64,000 nucleotides of DNA from Pseudomonas benzenivorans (GCF_900100495.1 NZ_FNCT01000021.1:22003-86002); one strand, 5' to 3'. Shown: positions 35,231 to 45,125, counted from the first letter of the stretch. Numbers and translations: made by a program. Notes: a model not told the origin generated them from the sequence alone.

Positions 35231-35325
35231 TGTAGGAGGGCCCGGGCGGCGTTCCGCGACCCGGCGCGATGCGTTAGTTTTTGAGCGGATTGTGTGCGCT
35301 ATCGCCGCGGGTCGCGCCTCCTACA
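35231..35325. repeat. TGTAGGAGG/CCTCCTACA palindromic repeat
   Basis: Outer arms TGTAGGAGG and CCTCCTACA are exact inverses; the interior holds CGCGACCCG/CGGGTCGCG. Confidence 0.75.
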
Positions 35326-35330
35326 GTTTC

Positions 35331-35400
35331 GTAGCCTGGATTAGCGCCAGCGTAATCCGGGTTCCGCTCCCCGGATTACGCCTAGGCTAATCCAGGCTAC
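35331..35400. repeat. Nested double palindrome
   Basis: GTAGCCTGGATTAGC at the left is the exact inverse of GCTAATCCAGGCTAC at the right, and inside them CGTAATCCGG faces CCGGATTACG. The whole 70 bases could fold into one long interrupted stem. From 35401 to 35590 I see only the leader of the next gene. Confidence 0.8.
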
Positions 35401-35590
35401 GGGCTGATAACGCCAGGTACTGAGTGGCCCGTCATTACGGCCAAAAAATCTAAATCCATCCTGTTGTTTCTACGGTATTTACCAACGCTCTGCCGCTGCT
35501 GACCTCATGGCAGGCCCTTGCCTGGCCGTCGGCGAACTAAACTTATTACACCTCTGAAGCGATCTCTCCAGAGAGAAAAGGAGGTGACAA

Positions 35591-35989
35591 ATGGCCATTC
35601 AAGATACCTACCGGGAAATCGAACAGACCCTAGGCCGGGTACCCGAGTGGATCAGGCAGATGCCGGAAGGCGGAGCGAGCGGATTCTGGGGCGTGGCCCG
35701 GGACTTCTGGCTGGCGGAGACCAAGATTCCCAACAAGTACAAGGAATTGATAGGTCTGGCAGTGTCCGGTGCGACCCGTTGTAAGTATTGCACCCTGTTC
35801 CATACCGAAGCCGCGCGCTTGTTTGGCGCGAGCGACGAGGAAATTGCCGAAGCCAGCTTGATGGGCGCGGTGACCATGCTGGGCAGCACCTTTATCAACG
35901 CCCAGCAGATCGATTACGAGCAGTTCCGCAAGGAAACGCTGGATATCGTCCGGTATGTCAAAGATCACTCGCAACCCAAGGCCGCTTAG
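35591..35989 (+). CDS. Carboxymuconolactone decarboxylase / AhpD-like family protein
   Basis: The 132-residue protein carries the AhpD-type redox motif CKYCTLFH (Cys64, Cys67, His71) after a helical KELIGLAVSGATR segment. Members act as alkylhydroperoxidase-like thiol proteins or gamma-carboxymuconolactone decarboxylases; the CxxC favours the former. It has AAAGGAGGTGAC just before its start. The next gene starts inside its 3' end in another frame. Confidence 0.82.
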   Translation: MAIQDTYREIEQTLGRVPEWIRQMPEGGASGFWGVARDFWLAETKIPNKYKELIGLAVSGATRCKYCTLFHTEAARLFGASDEEIAEASLMGAVTMLGSTFINAQQIDYEQFRKETLDIVRYVKDHSQPKAA

Positions 35990-36305
35990 GCCGCTGCGGG
36001 AACGAGCTCTTCGCCAACTCGCGAAGGATAAGTTGCTTGCGATCACCGCCGATGGCCCGAGGACCACCGTGCGGTGGCAAGCGGCTGTGCTTCGCGCCAT
36101 CGGCGACCTGATGCAATACAGCGATAGCGCCCGGGAAGAAAACCAGGACCTGCGCATCCCCTTCGCCAAGGCACTCCATGGGATTTACGCGGAGCAGAAG
36201 TCCGACGCCGAGTTGACGGAAATGGTGTTGCTGATGCTGGAAGTGGAAACCGCCAGCGTGATCGGTAAGGAAGCCGAGGCGGGAACGGCATTCGAGGAGC
36301 GGTGA
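35955..36305 (+). CDS. Hypothetical protein overlapping the AhpD-like gene
   Basis: The 116-residue frame begins 35 bases before the upstream stop and starts MSKITRNPRPLRPLRERALR, a basic tail, followed by a helical part (KDKLLAITADGPRTTVRWQAAVLRAIGDLM) and an acidic end. No ribosome-binding site is clear, so translation may be coupled to the upstream gene. I do not recognise a family. Confidence 0.5.
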   Translation: MSKITRNPRPLRPLRERALRQLAKDKLLAITADGPRTTVRWQAAVLRAIGDLMQYSDSAREENQDLRIPFAKALHGIYAEQKSDAELTEMVLLMLEVETASVIGKEAEAGTAFEER

Positions 36306-36409
36306 CTCGTGCGGTTTCGTCGCCGGGATCAGTCACAGCGTCATCCGGGATCCGCTTCGATTTGTTGTCTCGCAATAATCCATTGTTCAAGCTGCCGCGG
36401 CTGGCGAGT

Positions 36410-36487
36410 GTAGGGTGCGCGGGGCCGCCCAGGCCATGCGCACCACTGGCAAGCGGAAGTCTGGTGCGCGCGGCCCGCGCACCCTAC
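36410..36487. repeat. GTAGGGTGCGC palindromic repeat
   Basis: GTAGGGTGCGC and GCGCACCCTAC form the ends, with CGGGGCCGCCCAGGCC inside that also occurs in the 25220-25292 copy. Confidence 0.8.
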
Positions 36488-36565
36488 GAGCCGGGGTCAT
36501 CGAAACAATAATTCTGATACAGCACAGTACACGCGGAAGGGTGGTGGGCTGAGGCCCGCCGCGCC

Positions 36566-37096
36566 CTACTCAGTTTGCGCGGCCTTGCATGCCTCATAGG
36601 CCGGGGCGGCATAGATGCCCACTTCCACGGCCAGTTCCAGCACTCGCTCCAGGTCGTTGCGGTACACCAGCACGGCCTGAAGTTCGTCGTCCAAGGGCTC
36701 GCTGAAGTCGACCAGCACATAGCCTTGGGTTTCCGGCGACAGGCTGCTCAGTTGTACCTGGATGCGGTTGAGCGCCTTGAGCGGTTCGACTTTCACCAGT
36801 TGCTTGGGCTTGAGCACGAAGCTGACCTGCGGGCCGAAGGAGTCGACGATCTGCTGGAACAACGCATCGTAGCTGTCGGCCTGGAACAGCACGGTGTCCG
36901 GCAGGCTGCCGACCACCACCCATTCGCCGAGCGGGATGGGGAAGCTGTCGTCGTAGTTGATGTCCGGGTTGGCGGCGAGGAAGGCTTGCGGGTCGGCATA
37001 GGCCTGGGCGGCCTCGTCGGCGATGCGCGCGATGTCTTCGGCCAGCATGCAGCCCGAGCTTATCCTGCTGATCAATTCTTCGAGCTGGGCGTTCAT
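36566..37096 (-). CDS. Conserved-looking hypothetical protein
   Basis: The 176-residue acidic protein starts MNAQLEELISRISSGCMLAED and continues with PLGEWVVVGSLPDTVLFQADSY and QGYVLVDFSEPLDDELQAVLVYRND. It has no signal peptide, membrane segment or motif I can name. Codon use looks native. It is transcribed alone, with repeats on both sides. Confidence 0.65.
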   Translation of the reverse strand: MNAQLEELISRISSGCMLAEDIARIADEAAQAYADPQAFLAANPDINYDDSFPIPLGEWVVVGSLPDTVLFQADSYDALFQQIVDSFGPQVSFVLKPKQLVKVEPLKALNRIQVQLSSLSPETQGYVLVDFSEPLDDELQAVLVYRNDLERVLELAVEVGIYAAPAYEACKAAQTE

Positions 37097-37169
37097 CGGC
37101 GGGGTCCTGTGGGGCGGTTGGCTAGTGGGCGCAAGGATAAGGGAAATGTGGCTTGCCGGCGCGCGGAAA

Positions 37170-37293
37170 GTAGATCCTATGTTCACGCACAAGCCTCGCG
37201 TAGACGCGGCGGGGCACCGAGTTTTATGGCCGCGAGAGGGCATGCCGGCAAAAGGCATCGCGGGCATGGGCTAGGCGCCCCCGCCGCTCCTAC
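37170..37293. repeat. Intergenic repeat, long REP form
   Basis: It starts GTAGATCCTATGTTCACGC and ends CCGCCGCTCCTAC, homologous to 19572-19687. The remainder of the gap to gluQ (37294-37520) holds further GCGGCACTCCGC/GCGGC palindromes and no gene. Confidence 0.75.
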
Positions 37294-37520
37294 GAAAGCC
37301 CTGAGTCCCGCAGCCCGGCTGCAATCCGGCCGCGGTATCGCGGGGTAGGTTTGGCCTGGCCGTTGCCGAAGCGTTCGGAGGCGCCCGCAGCCGGTGGGGG
37401 GGGGCCGGGCGGCGATCCGTTGGGCGGCACTCCGCTGAGCGGCACCCCGCTTTAGCCGCGAAGCTTTGCGGGTGCTTCGAGGGTTTTTCGCGGCTGAAGC
37501 CCCTCCCACGTTGATCGGCG

Positions 37521-38408
37521 TCAGCGCAGTTGCGCCTCGGCCAGGGTGCGGCAGCGCGGGATGCGAGCGACGTCCCAGTGGCTCACCGCCCAGCTCAGCA
37601 GCTCGGGCGGGCGGGCGTTCTCCAGTTCGCCTGGCAGCGCCTGGCCCAATGCGCGCAGGGCGCGGACCAGCAGCGGCGCGGCCTGGTCGGCCGGCAGCGG
37701 AGGCGAGCGGTAGGATTTGCCCAGCTTGTGGCCGTCCGGCTGGATGATCAGCGGCACGTGCAGGTAGCGCGGTTGGGCGAAGCCGAGCAGTTCCTGCAGG
37801 TACAGCTGGCGCGGGGTGGAGTCGAGCAGGTCGGCTCCGCGTACCACGTCGGTGACGCCCTGCCAGGCATCGTCGAGTACCACCGCCAGTTGGTAGGCGT
37901 ACAGCCCGTCGCGGCGGCGGATGACGAAATCGCCGACCTCGCGGCCCAGGTGCTGGCGGTACTCGCCCTGCACCCGGTCGACGAAGCCATAGCTCAGGTC
38001 CGGCACGCGCAGGCGGATCGCGGCGTTCTTGCTGGCATGCCCGGCATCGCGGCAGGTGCCGAGGTAGACGCCCTGGTGGCCTTCCAGTTGTTTGCGCGAG
38101 CAGGTGCAGGCATAGGCCAGGCCCTGGCTCAGCAGGCGCCTGACCAGGGCGGCGTACTCGGTGTGGCGGTCGCTCTGGCGCACCGGTTCGCCGTCCCATT
38201 CCAGGCCGTAGCTTTCCAGGGTCCTGAGGATCGCATCCTGGGCACCGGGCATTTCGCGCGGCGGGTCGAGGTCCTCCATGCGCAGCAGCCAGCGGCCGCC
38301 GACCGCGCGGGCGTCGAGGTAGGAGGCCAGCGCCGCGACCAGGGAGCCGAAGTGCAGGTAACCGCTGGGGGTGGGGGCGAAGCGACCGATATAAGCGGGA
38401 GCGTTCAT
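37521..38408 (-). CDS. gluQ: Glutamyl-Q tRNA(Asp) synthetase
   Basis: The 295-residue enzyme has the class I synthetase start YIGRFAPTPSGYLHFGS (HIGH-type HFGS), the zinc cysteines CTC and C in the middle, and KLGKS as the KMSKS-like loop. It lacks the anticodon-binding domain of GltX. It attaches glutamate to the queuosine base of tRNA-Asp. It follows dksA on the same strand, as in other Pseudomonas and Escherichia genomes, but a terminator separates them here. Confidence 0.95.
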   Translation of the reverse strand: MNAPAYIGRFAPTPSGYLHFGSLVAALASYLDARAVGGRWLLRMEDLDPPREMPGAQDAILRTLESYGLEWDGEPVRQSDRHTEYAALVRRLLSQGLAYACTCSRKQLEGHQGVYLGTCRDAGHASKNAAIRLRVPDLSYGFVDRVQGEYRQHLGREVGDFVIRRRDGLYAYQLAVVLDDAWQGVTDVVRGADLLDSTPRQLYLQELLGFAQPRYLHVPLIIQPDGHKLGKSYRSPPLPADQAAPLLVRALRALGQALPGELENARPPELLSWAVSHWDVARIPRCRTLAEAQLR

Positions 38409-38499
38409 GCGGGCGAATATGGGGTTTTCATGCTGTGGGGAATGAGAGCTATCGCGGCTGAAGCGGAGTGCCGCCCAACCGCTCCCACATGGATGAGGG

Positions 38500-38533
38500 G
38501 CAGAAACAACACGGGGCGCCGAAGCGCCCCGTG
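38500..38533 (-). terminator. dksA transcription terminator
   Basis: On the minus strand CACGGGGCGC and GCGCCCCGTG form a 10-bp stem with a UUCG tetraloop, followed by TTGTTTCT. It begins eight bases after the dksA stop. Confidence 0.85.
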
Positions 38534-38540
38534 GGTCAGA

Positions 38541-38984
38541 TCAGGAACCGATCTGCTTTTCCTTGATTTCCGCCAGGGTCTTGCAGTCGATGCACAGGGT
38601 GGCGGTGGGGCGGGCTTCCAGACGGCGGATGCCGATCTCGACGCCGCAGGAGTCGCACCAGCCGTAGTCGTTGTCTTCGATCAACTGCAGGGTTTCGTCG
38701 ATCTTCTTGATCAGCTTGCGCTCGCGATCGCGGGCACGCAGTTCCAGGCTGAATTCTTCTTCCTGGCTGGCGCGGTCGGCCGGATCGGGGAAGTTGGCCG
38801 CTTCGTCCTGCATGTGGTGCACGGTACGATCGACTTCCTGCATCAGTTCCAGCTTCCACTTGTTGAGGATGCCGGTGAAGTGGGCGCGCATCGGCTCACT
38901 CATGTACTCCTCGCCCTTGGTTTCTTGGTAGGGCTCGAAGCCACGAATCAGTTGGCTGCTCTTTGCTTTTGCTTTGGTGGGCAT
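38541..38984 (-). CDS. dksA: RNA polymerase-binding transcription factor DksA
   Basis: The 147-residue protein has the long coiled coil with the tip DPADRASQEEE and the C4 zinc finger CDSCGVEIGIRRLEARPTA...CIDC. DksA enters the secondary channel of RNA polymerase and, with ppGpp, represses rRNA promoters and activates biosynthetic ones. The rRNA-type promoters at the right end of this window are likely targets. Start ATG at 38982-38984 gives the family length. Confidence 0.97.
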   Translation of the reverse strand: MPTKAKAKSSQLIRGFEPYQETKGEEYMSEPMRAHFTGILNKWKLELMQEVDRTVHHMQDEAANFPDPADRASQEEEFSLELRARDRERKLIKKIDETLQLIEDNDYGWCDSCGVEIGIRRLEARPTATLCIDCKTLAEIKEKQIGS

Positions 38985-39180
38985 GGATGACCGCCTCTCA
39001 CTTTCTCTAATCCACTGCGCAGGATGATATCCATTGCCGGTTATAAAACGGCCCTGCGGCTGCAAGCGGGCGAACTTACCAGATCAACTCAAGCCGCGCC
39101 ACTCCCGGTTGTCGAGGTTGCTGCCGTTTCGCCATGCCGTTGGTTAGAATCCGCGCTTCAACCTCAATCAAGGCAGGTCC

Positions 39181-40362
39181 ATGGCCCAGTCCTACAGTGC
39201 GCGCAGCCGCGCCATCGAACCTTTCCACGTCATGGCCTTGTTGGCCCGGGCCAACCAGCTGCAGGCCGCCGGCTTCGATGTGATCCACCTGGAGATCGGC
39301 GAGCCGGACTTCACCACCGCCGCGCCCATCGTCGCCGCCGGCCAGGCCGCATTGGCCGCCGGGCATACCCGCTACACCGCGGCGCGCGGTCTTCCGGCCC
39401 TGCGCGAGGCGATTGCCGGTTTCTACGCGCAACGCTATCGATTGAGCATAGACCCAGAACGGATATTGATTACCCCGGGTGGTTCCGGCGCGTTGCTGCT
39501 GACCAGCGCCCTGTTGGTCGATCCGGGCAAGAACTGGCTGCTGGCCGATCCGGGTTACCCCTGCAACCGGCACTTCCTGCGCCTGATCGAAGGCGCCGCG
39601 CAGCTGGTGCCGGTAGGCCCCGAGGTGCGCTACCAGTTGACCCCGGAGCTGATCGCCCGGCATTGGGACAAGGACAGCGTCGGCGCGCTGGTCGCCTCGC
39701 CGGCCAACCCGACCGGCACCCTGCTGCACCGCGACGAGCTGGCCGGCTTGTCCCGTGCCTTGAAGGAGCGCGGCGGGCACCTGGTGGTCGACGAGATCTA
39801 CCATGGCCTGACCTACGGCGTGGATGCCAGCAGCGTGCTGGAAGTGGACGACGACGCCTTCGTGCTCAACAGTTTTTCCAAGTATTTCGGCATGACCGGT
39901 TGGCGCCTCGGTTGGCTGGTGGCACCGCCGGCGGCGGTGGCGGAGCTGGAGAAGCTGGCGCAGAACCTCTATATCAGCGCACCGAGCATGGCCCAGCATG
40001 CCGCGCTGGCCTGCTTCGAGCCGCAGACCCTGGCAATCCTCGAGCAGCGCCGCCACGAATTCCAGCGCCGCCGCGACTACCTGCTGCCGGCCCTGCGCGA
40101 ACTGGGTTTCAAGATCGCCGTGGAGCCGGAAGGCGCCTTCTATCTATATGCCGACATCAGCGCATTCGGCGGCGACGCCTTCGCCTTCTGCCAGCACTTC
40201 CTGGAAACCGAGCACGTGGCCTTCACCCCGGGCCTGGATTTCGGCCGCCATCTGGCCAGCCAGCACGTGCGCTTCGCCTACACCCAGGATCTGCCGCGCC
40301 TGCAGCAGGCGGTCGAACGCATCGCCCGTGGCCTGAAGAGCTGGCGGCCCGATGCGCTTTGA
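39181..40362 (+). CDS. PLP-dependent class I/II aminotransferase
   Basis: The 393-residue fold-type I enzyme has the ASPANPTGTLL segment, VVDEIYHGLTYG, the PLP-lysine motif SFSKYFGMTGWRLG and the carboxylate-binding arginine in VRFAYTQD. It resembles aspartate/aromatic-type transaminases of the MalY-AlaT group. The amino donor is not predictable. Its stop overlaps the sfsA start by 11 bases, so the two are cotranslated. It sits next to dksA as in P. aeruginosa. Confidence 0.9.
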   Translation: MAQSYSARSRAIEPFHVMALLARANQLQAAGFDVIHLEIGEPDFTTAAPIVAAGQAALAAGHTRYTAARGLPALREAIAGFYAQRYRLSIDPERILITPGGSGALLLTSALLVDPGKNWLLADPGYPCNRHFLRLIEGAAQLVPVGPEVRYQLTPELIARHWDKDSVGALVASPANPTGTLLHRDELAGLSRALKERGGHLVVDEIYHGLTYGVDASSVLEVDDDAFVLNSFSKYFGMTGWRLGWLVAPPAAVAELEKLAQNLYISAPSMAQHAALACFEPQTLAILEQRRHEFQRRRDYLLPALRELGFKIAVEPEGAFYLYADISAFGGDAFAFCQHFLETEHVAFTPGLDFGRHLASQHVRFAYTQDLPRLQQAVERIARGLKSWRPDAL

Positions 40363-41077
40363 GCCGGCGCTGGAGCAGGGGCGCCTGCTGCGCCGCTACA
40401 AGCGCTTCCTCGCCGATATCGAGACTGCCGGCGGCGAGCAGCTGACCCTGCATTGCCCGAATACCGGCTCGATGCTCAACTGCATGAGCGAGGGCGCGCG
40501 GGTCTGGTTCAGTCGCTCGGGCGACCCCAAGCGCAAGCTGCCGGGCACCTGGGAGCTCGGCGAAACCCCGCACGGCCGCCTGGCGGTGATCAATACCGCG
40601 CGGGCCAACGCCCTGGTCGAGGAGGCGCTGCGCGCCGGGCTGATCGCCGAGCTGGCCGGTTTCACCGCCTTGAAGCGCGAGGTGCCCTATGGCCAGGAAC
40701 GCAGCCGGGTGGATTTTCGCCTGGACTATCCGCAGGGCGCGGCCTTCGTCGAAGTGAAGAGCGTCACCCTGGGCTTCGCCGACAGCACGGTGGCGGCCTT
40801 TCCCGATGCGCGCACCGAGCGCGGCGCCAAGCACCTGCGCGAACTGGCGACGCTGGCCCGCGACGGCGTGCGCGCGGTGCAGCTGTACTGCGTGAACCTG
40901 ACGGGGATCGACGCCGTGCGCCCGGCCGAGGAGATCGATCCGGCCTATGCCGCGGCCCTGCACGAGGCAGTCAGCGCCGGGGTCGAGGTGCTGGCCTATG
41001 GCGCCGAGATCAGCCCGCAGCAGATCCGCCTGGTGCGCCGGCTCGAGGTGCAGTTGCAAAGCCGTAGGGTGGATTAG
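40352..41077 (+). CDS. sfsA: Sugar fermentation stimulation protein SfsA
   Basis: The 241-residue protein contains the SfsA motifs RFLADIE, CPNTGSML, GRSR-type ERSRVDFRLDY and AAFVEVKSVTLG, including the PD-(D/E)XK-like E-x-K pair. It binds DNA non-specifically in Escherichia coli; its exact role is unsettled. The last codons (encoding RRVD and the stop) belong to a GTAGGGTGGATTAG repeat that starts at 41064, so the native C-terminus has been altered. Confidence 0.92.
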   Translation: MRFEPALEQGRLLRRYKRFLADIETAGGEQLTLHCPNTGSMLNCMSEGARVWFSRSGDPKRKLPGTWELGETPHGRLAVINTARANALVEEALRAGLIAELAGFTALKREVPYGQERSRVDFRLDYPQGAAFVEVKSVTLGFADSTVAAFPDARTERGAKHLRELATLARDGVRAVQLYCVNLTGIDAVRPAEEIDPAYAAALHEAVSAGVEVLAYGAEISPQQIRLVRRLEVQLQSRRVD

Positions 41078-41190
41078 CCGCGCAGCGGCGTAATCCGCCG
41101 TTTACCGCGCCCGCCCGGGCATTGAGCGCGAATCCGCGACACCGCCGTTCGCGGTAAACGGCGGAAGCGCCTGCGGCGATTCCACCCTAC
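41064..41190. repeat. GTAGGGTGG palindromic repeat overlapping the sfsA end
   Basis: GTAGGGTGGATTAGCCGC at the left faces GCGATTCCACCCTAC at the right, with GGTAAACGGCGG/CCGCCGTTTACC inside. Closely related to 19717-19846. Confidence 0.8.
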
Positions 41191-41237
41191 GGTCCTCGGC
41201 GTCGTTTCCTCGCAGGTCCCGCGCCGGGTGATTGACC

Positions 41238-41310
41238 GTAGGGTGCGCCGTGCGCACCAGCGCCCGAGAGCATGGTGCGGTTGCTTGCTGGTGCGCGCAG
41301 CGCACCCTAC
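41238..41310. repeat. GTAGGGTGCGC palindromic repeat
   Basis: GTAGGGTGCGCCGTGCGCACCAGC is mirrored by GCTGGTGCGCGCAGCGCACCCTAC, ending five bases before the Rieske gene stop. Confidence 0.8.
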
Positions 41311-41314
41311 GCGG

Positions 41315-41632
41315 TTACGCCGCGACCCAGATGCCTTCGCCGTCTTCCGCGCAGCGCAGCGCCTCGAGCGCTTGCCCGGCACAGGGCCCGGCCACGCATT
41401 CGCCGGATTCGATGAGGAACAGCGCGCCGTGGGTGGCGCACTGGATCAGGCTGGCGCTGTGGTCGAGGAACTGGTCCGGCAGCCACTCCAGGGGGATGCC
41501 GCGGTGCGGGCAGCGGTTGCGGTAGGCGAATAGCCGGCCGTCCTTGCGCACGGCGAACAGCTTGTCGCCGGCGATCTCGAAGCCCCGGCTCTGGCCTTCG
41601 GCCAGTTCGTGCGGGGCGCATAAACGTTTCAT
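41315..41632 (-). CDS. Small Rieske [2Fe-2S] ferredoxin-like protein
   Basis: The 105-residue protein has the two Rieske cluster motifs, CPHRGIP (about 41-47) and CATHGALF (about 65-72), with no other domain. It resembles the small ferredoxin subunits of NirD/dioxygenase type and the stand-alone homologues in many Pseudomonas. Its electron partner is unknown. I used the ATG at 41630-41632; an upstream alternative start adds four residues. Confidence 0.85.
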   Translation of the reverse strand: MKRLCAPHELAEGQSRGFEIAGDKLFAVRKDGRLFAYRNRCPHRGIPLEWLPDQFLDHSASLIQCATHGALFLIESGECVAGPCAGQALEALRCAEDGEGIWVAA

Positions 41633-41793
41633 CGGTCTCTCCACGGCAGGCGGGCATTATCCCGATCTGCCGCGGGCTGCCAAGTGGCGCCGGTCCGCCG
41701 TAATGCGATCGCCGCCGTTGGCCGGGCTGGCGGCCTTGTCCGCAGCCTCTTATGCTGCCAGCCAACCTCCGACCGCCGAAGCCCAGCCCCTCC

Positions 41794-42830
41794 ATGAATC
41801 CAGTCATTCAACCGCGCTCACTGTTTCTCGCACTGGGTCTGCTGCTGGCGCTCGCGCTGTGGTTGTCGCTGGCCCTCGGGCCGGTCAGCCTGCCGTTGGC
41901 CGATACCCTGCAGGCGGCGTTGCGTCTGCTCGGCGTGCCGCTCGGCGGCGCCAGGCTGGAGCAGGCCGAGCTGATCCTCGGGCAGATCCGCCTGCCGCGC
42001 AGCCTGCTCGGGCTGACGGTCGGCGCGGTGCTGGCGTTGTGCGGGGTGGCGATGCAGGGGCTGTTCCGCAACCCGCTGGCCGACCCCGGCCTGGTCGGCG
42101 TGTCCAGCGGCGCGGCGCTGGGGGCGGCGCTGGCGATAGTCGGTGGCGCGGCGCTGGGCGGCCTGCCGGAGGTTTTCGCCCCCTATCTGTTGTCGCTGTG
42201 TGCCTTTATCGGCGGCCTCGGGGTCACCGCGCTGGTCTACCGCCTCGGCCGGCGTGACGGCCAGACCAGCGTGGCGACCATGCTGCTGGCCGGCATCGCC
42301 CTGACCGCGCTGGCCGGCGCGGCGATCGGCCTGTTCACCTACCTGGCCGACGACGCGACCCTGCGCACCCTGACCTTCTGGAACCTCGGCAGCCTCAACG
42401 GCGCCAGCTACGCGCGGCTGTGGCCCTTGCTGCTGGTGACCCTGGCGGTGGCGCTGTGGCTGCCGCGCCGGGCCAGGGCGCTGAACGCCCTGCTGCTCGG
42501 CGAGTCGGAGGCGCGTCACCTGGGCTTCGGCGTCGAGCGGATCAAGCGCGAGCTGGTGCTGTGCACCGCCCTGGGCGTCGGCGCAGCGGTGGCGGCGGCG
42601 GGGATGATCGGCTTCATCGGTCTGGTGGTGCCGCATCTGGTGCGCCTGCTGGTCGGCCCGGATCACCGCGTGCTGCTGCCGGCCTCGGCGTTGGCCGGCG
42701 CCAGCCTGCTGCTGCTCGCCGACCTGGCCGCGCGGCTGGCCCTGGCGCCGGCGGAGCTGCCGATCGGCATCGTCACCGCGCTGCTCGGCGCGCCGTTCTT
42801 CCTCTACCTGTTGCTGCGGGGGCGCGCCTG

Positions 42831-42831
<1 letters not shown>
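41794..42831 (+). CDS. hmuU: Heme/iron ABC transporter permease (FecCD family, HmuU-like)
   Basis: The 345-residue permease has about nine hydrophobic helices and the FecCD signatures RLPRSLLGLTVGAVLALCGVAMQGLFRNPLADPGLVGVSSGAALGA-type loop and GFIGLVVPHLVRLLVGPDHR. Its one-base overlap (TGATG) with a HmuV-type ATPase points to heme import rather than siderophore. The initiating ATG lacks a strong ribosome-binding site; a longer frame starts at 41752. No periplasmic HmuT or outer-membrane heme receptor gene is adjacent. Confidence 0.88.
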
Positions 42832-43598
<767 letters not shown>

Positions 43599-43614
43599 AT
43601 GGGTAATGGGCTGC

Positions 43615-43683
43615 TGTAGGAACGGGGGCGACGCCTAGTCCCATGCCCGCGAAAACCGTATCGCGGGCATGGCCCGCTCCTAC
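43615..43683. repeat. REP-type palindrome
   Basis: GTAGGAACGGGGGCGACGCC is mirrored by the CGCGGGCATGGCCCGCTCCTAC core. Confidence 0.75.
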
Positions 43684-43720
43684 AATCCGCGCTGCCGCTG
43701 AAAAACATCGAGGATTTCCT

Positions 43721-44605
43721 ATGCGCATGCTCCTGCCGTTATTGCTCGCCACCCTGCTTGCCGCCTGCCAGGCGTCTTTGCCGCCGCTACCCGCGTGGCA
43801 GAGCCCCGAGGGCCGGGAGCACGCCGAACTGGGGCGGGTCCATGATCTGCGCACCGGCCAGCAGCTGACCCCGGAGCAGTTGGTCGATCGTCTGGCCGAG
43901 GCGCCGCGGTTGCTGGTCGGCGAGCGGCACGACAACCCGGATCATCACGCCCTGCAACTCTGGCTGTTGCGCGCCCTGGAGACCCGGCGCGAGCAGGGCA
44001 GCCTGCTGCTGGAAATGCTCACGCCCGATCAGCAGCAGCGGGTCGATGCGGTGCGCGGCAAAATCGCGGCGGGCGAGGATCCGGGTGATCTGCCGGAGGC
44101 ATTGTCCTGGAAGAAAGGCTGGGACTGGACACTCTACGGGCCGCTGGTGCGCCACGCCCTGGCCCGGCCTTACCCGCTGCTGGCGGCCAACCTGGACCGC
44201 CCGCAGATGCTGCGGATCTATCGCAAGCAGCCGGCCCTGCGCGGCACGCTGTCGACGGCGGAGTCGGTACGCAGCGGGTTGCTGACGCAGATCCGCGTCT
44301 CCCACTGCGACAAGCTGCCGGCCAGCCAGTTGCCGGCCATGCTCGCCGTCCAGCAGCAGCGCGACCGGCGCATGGCCGAGGCGTTGCTGGCTGCACCCGC
44401 ACCGAGCCTGTTGCTGGCCGGCGCCTTCCATGTGCGCCGCGACCTGGGCGTGCCCCTGCACCTGCGCGACCTCGGCGCCGAGGCGGACAGCCTGGTGTTG
44501 ATGCTGGAGGAGGTCGGCAACCCGGTCAGCGGCGCCGAGGCCGACTTCGTCTGGTACACCCCGGCGCAGCCGGAGCGTGACTACTGCGCCGATTTTGCCG
44601 ACTGA
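43721..44605 (+). CDS. ChaN-family iron-regulated heme-binding lipoprotein
   Basis: The 294-residue protein has a lipobox (LLAAC, Cys16) and the ChaN core motifs LLVGERHDNPDHHALQLWLLRAL, EMLTPDQQQ and FHVRRDLGVP. Family members are membrane lipoproteins that bind heme and are linked to TonB-dependent uptake. Its position after hmuUV supports a role in heme handling. The start follows GAGG by eight bases. Confidence 0.87.
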   Translation: MRMLLPLLLATLLAACQASLPPLPAWQSPEGREHAELGRVHDLRTGQQLTPEQLVDRLAEAPRLLVGERHDNPDHHALQLWLLRALETRREQGSLLLEMLTPDQQQRVDAVRGKIAAGEDPGDLPEALSWKKGWDWTLYGPLVRHALARPYPLLAANLDRPQMLRIYRKQPALRGTLSTAESVRSGLLTQIRVSHCDKLPASQLPAMLAVQQQRDRRMAEALLAAPAPSLLLAGAFHVRRDLGVPLHLRDLGAEADSLVLMLEEVGNPVSGAEADFVWYTPAQPERDYCADFAD

Positions 44606-44616
44606 ACGGTCGTTGC

Positions 44617-44695
44617 GTAGGAGCGGGGGACGCCTAGTCCCATGGCTGCGAAATTGTCGGTCAGTGTGCCGATCGCGGGCATGGCCCGCTCCTAC
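44617..44695. repeat. REP-type palindrome
   Basis: GTAGGAGCGGGGGACGCCTAG begins the unit, which ends in the CGCGGGCATGGCCCGCTCCTAC core. Confidence 0.75.
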
Positions 44696-44700
44696 AGGAC

Positions 44701-44740
44701 GTAGGGTGGATTACGCCGCTGCGCGGCTAATCCACCCTAC
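44701..44740. repeat. Compact GTAGGGTGGATTA palindrome
   Basis: GTAGGGTGGATTA and TAATCCACCCTAC are exact 13-bp inverses around CGCCGCTGCGCGGC. It follows the previous repeat by five bases; a third related palindrome runs to about 44822. Confidence 0.85.
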
Positions 44741-44911
44741 GCGTTGTAGGAGCCAGCTTGCCGACGATCCGCCGACAGACGCCAAAGCTCGCTAGCAAGG
44801 ACTAAGCGTCCCCCTGGCTCCTGCAAAGCGGTAGAGCCACGCGCCCCCTACCATGGTCGCGCAGTGCGGGAGGCGAATAATCGGCCACACTTAGCCCAGG
44901 AGGTGAAGCCC

Positions 44912-45112
44912 ATGGCCAATCGCACGCTGCGGGCGCAGCGCCTGGTGGCGCTGTTCATGCTGGGTTGCCTGCTGTTCAGCTATCCGCTGCTGGCGCTGTT
45001 CGACAGCGACCAGCGGGTGTTCGGCATTCCCTTGCTGTTCGCCTACCTGTTCGCCGCCTGGGCGCTGCTGATCGTCCTGATGATGCTGGTCATCGAGCGC
45101 TCGAACCGATGA
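44912..45112 (+). CDS. Small two-helix membrane protein, CbrX-like position
   Basis: The 66-residue protein has two hydrophobic helices (about 10-26 and 35-59) with a short charged loop DSDQRV, and AGGAGG nine bases before the ATG. It lies 13 bp upstream of a transporter-like sensor kinase, the position taken by CbrX before CbrA or by small accessory subunits of SLC5 symporters. Such subunits may assist assembly of the large transporter domain; this role is inferred from context. Confidence 0.75.
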   Translation: MANRTLRAQRLVALFMLGCLLFSYPLLALFDSDQRVFGIPLLFAYLFAAWALLIVLMMLVIERSNR

Positions 45113-45125
45113 GGGAGCACTGCCC

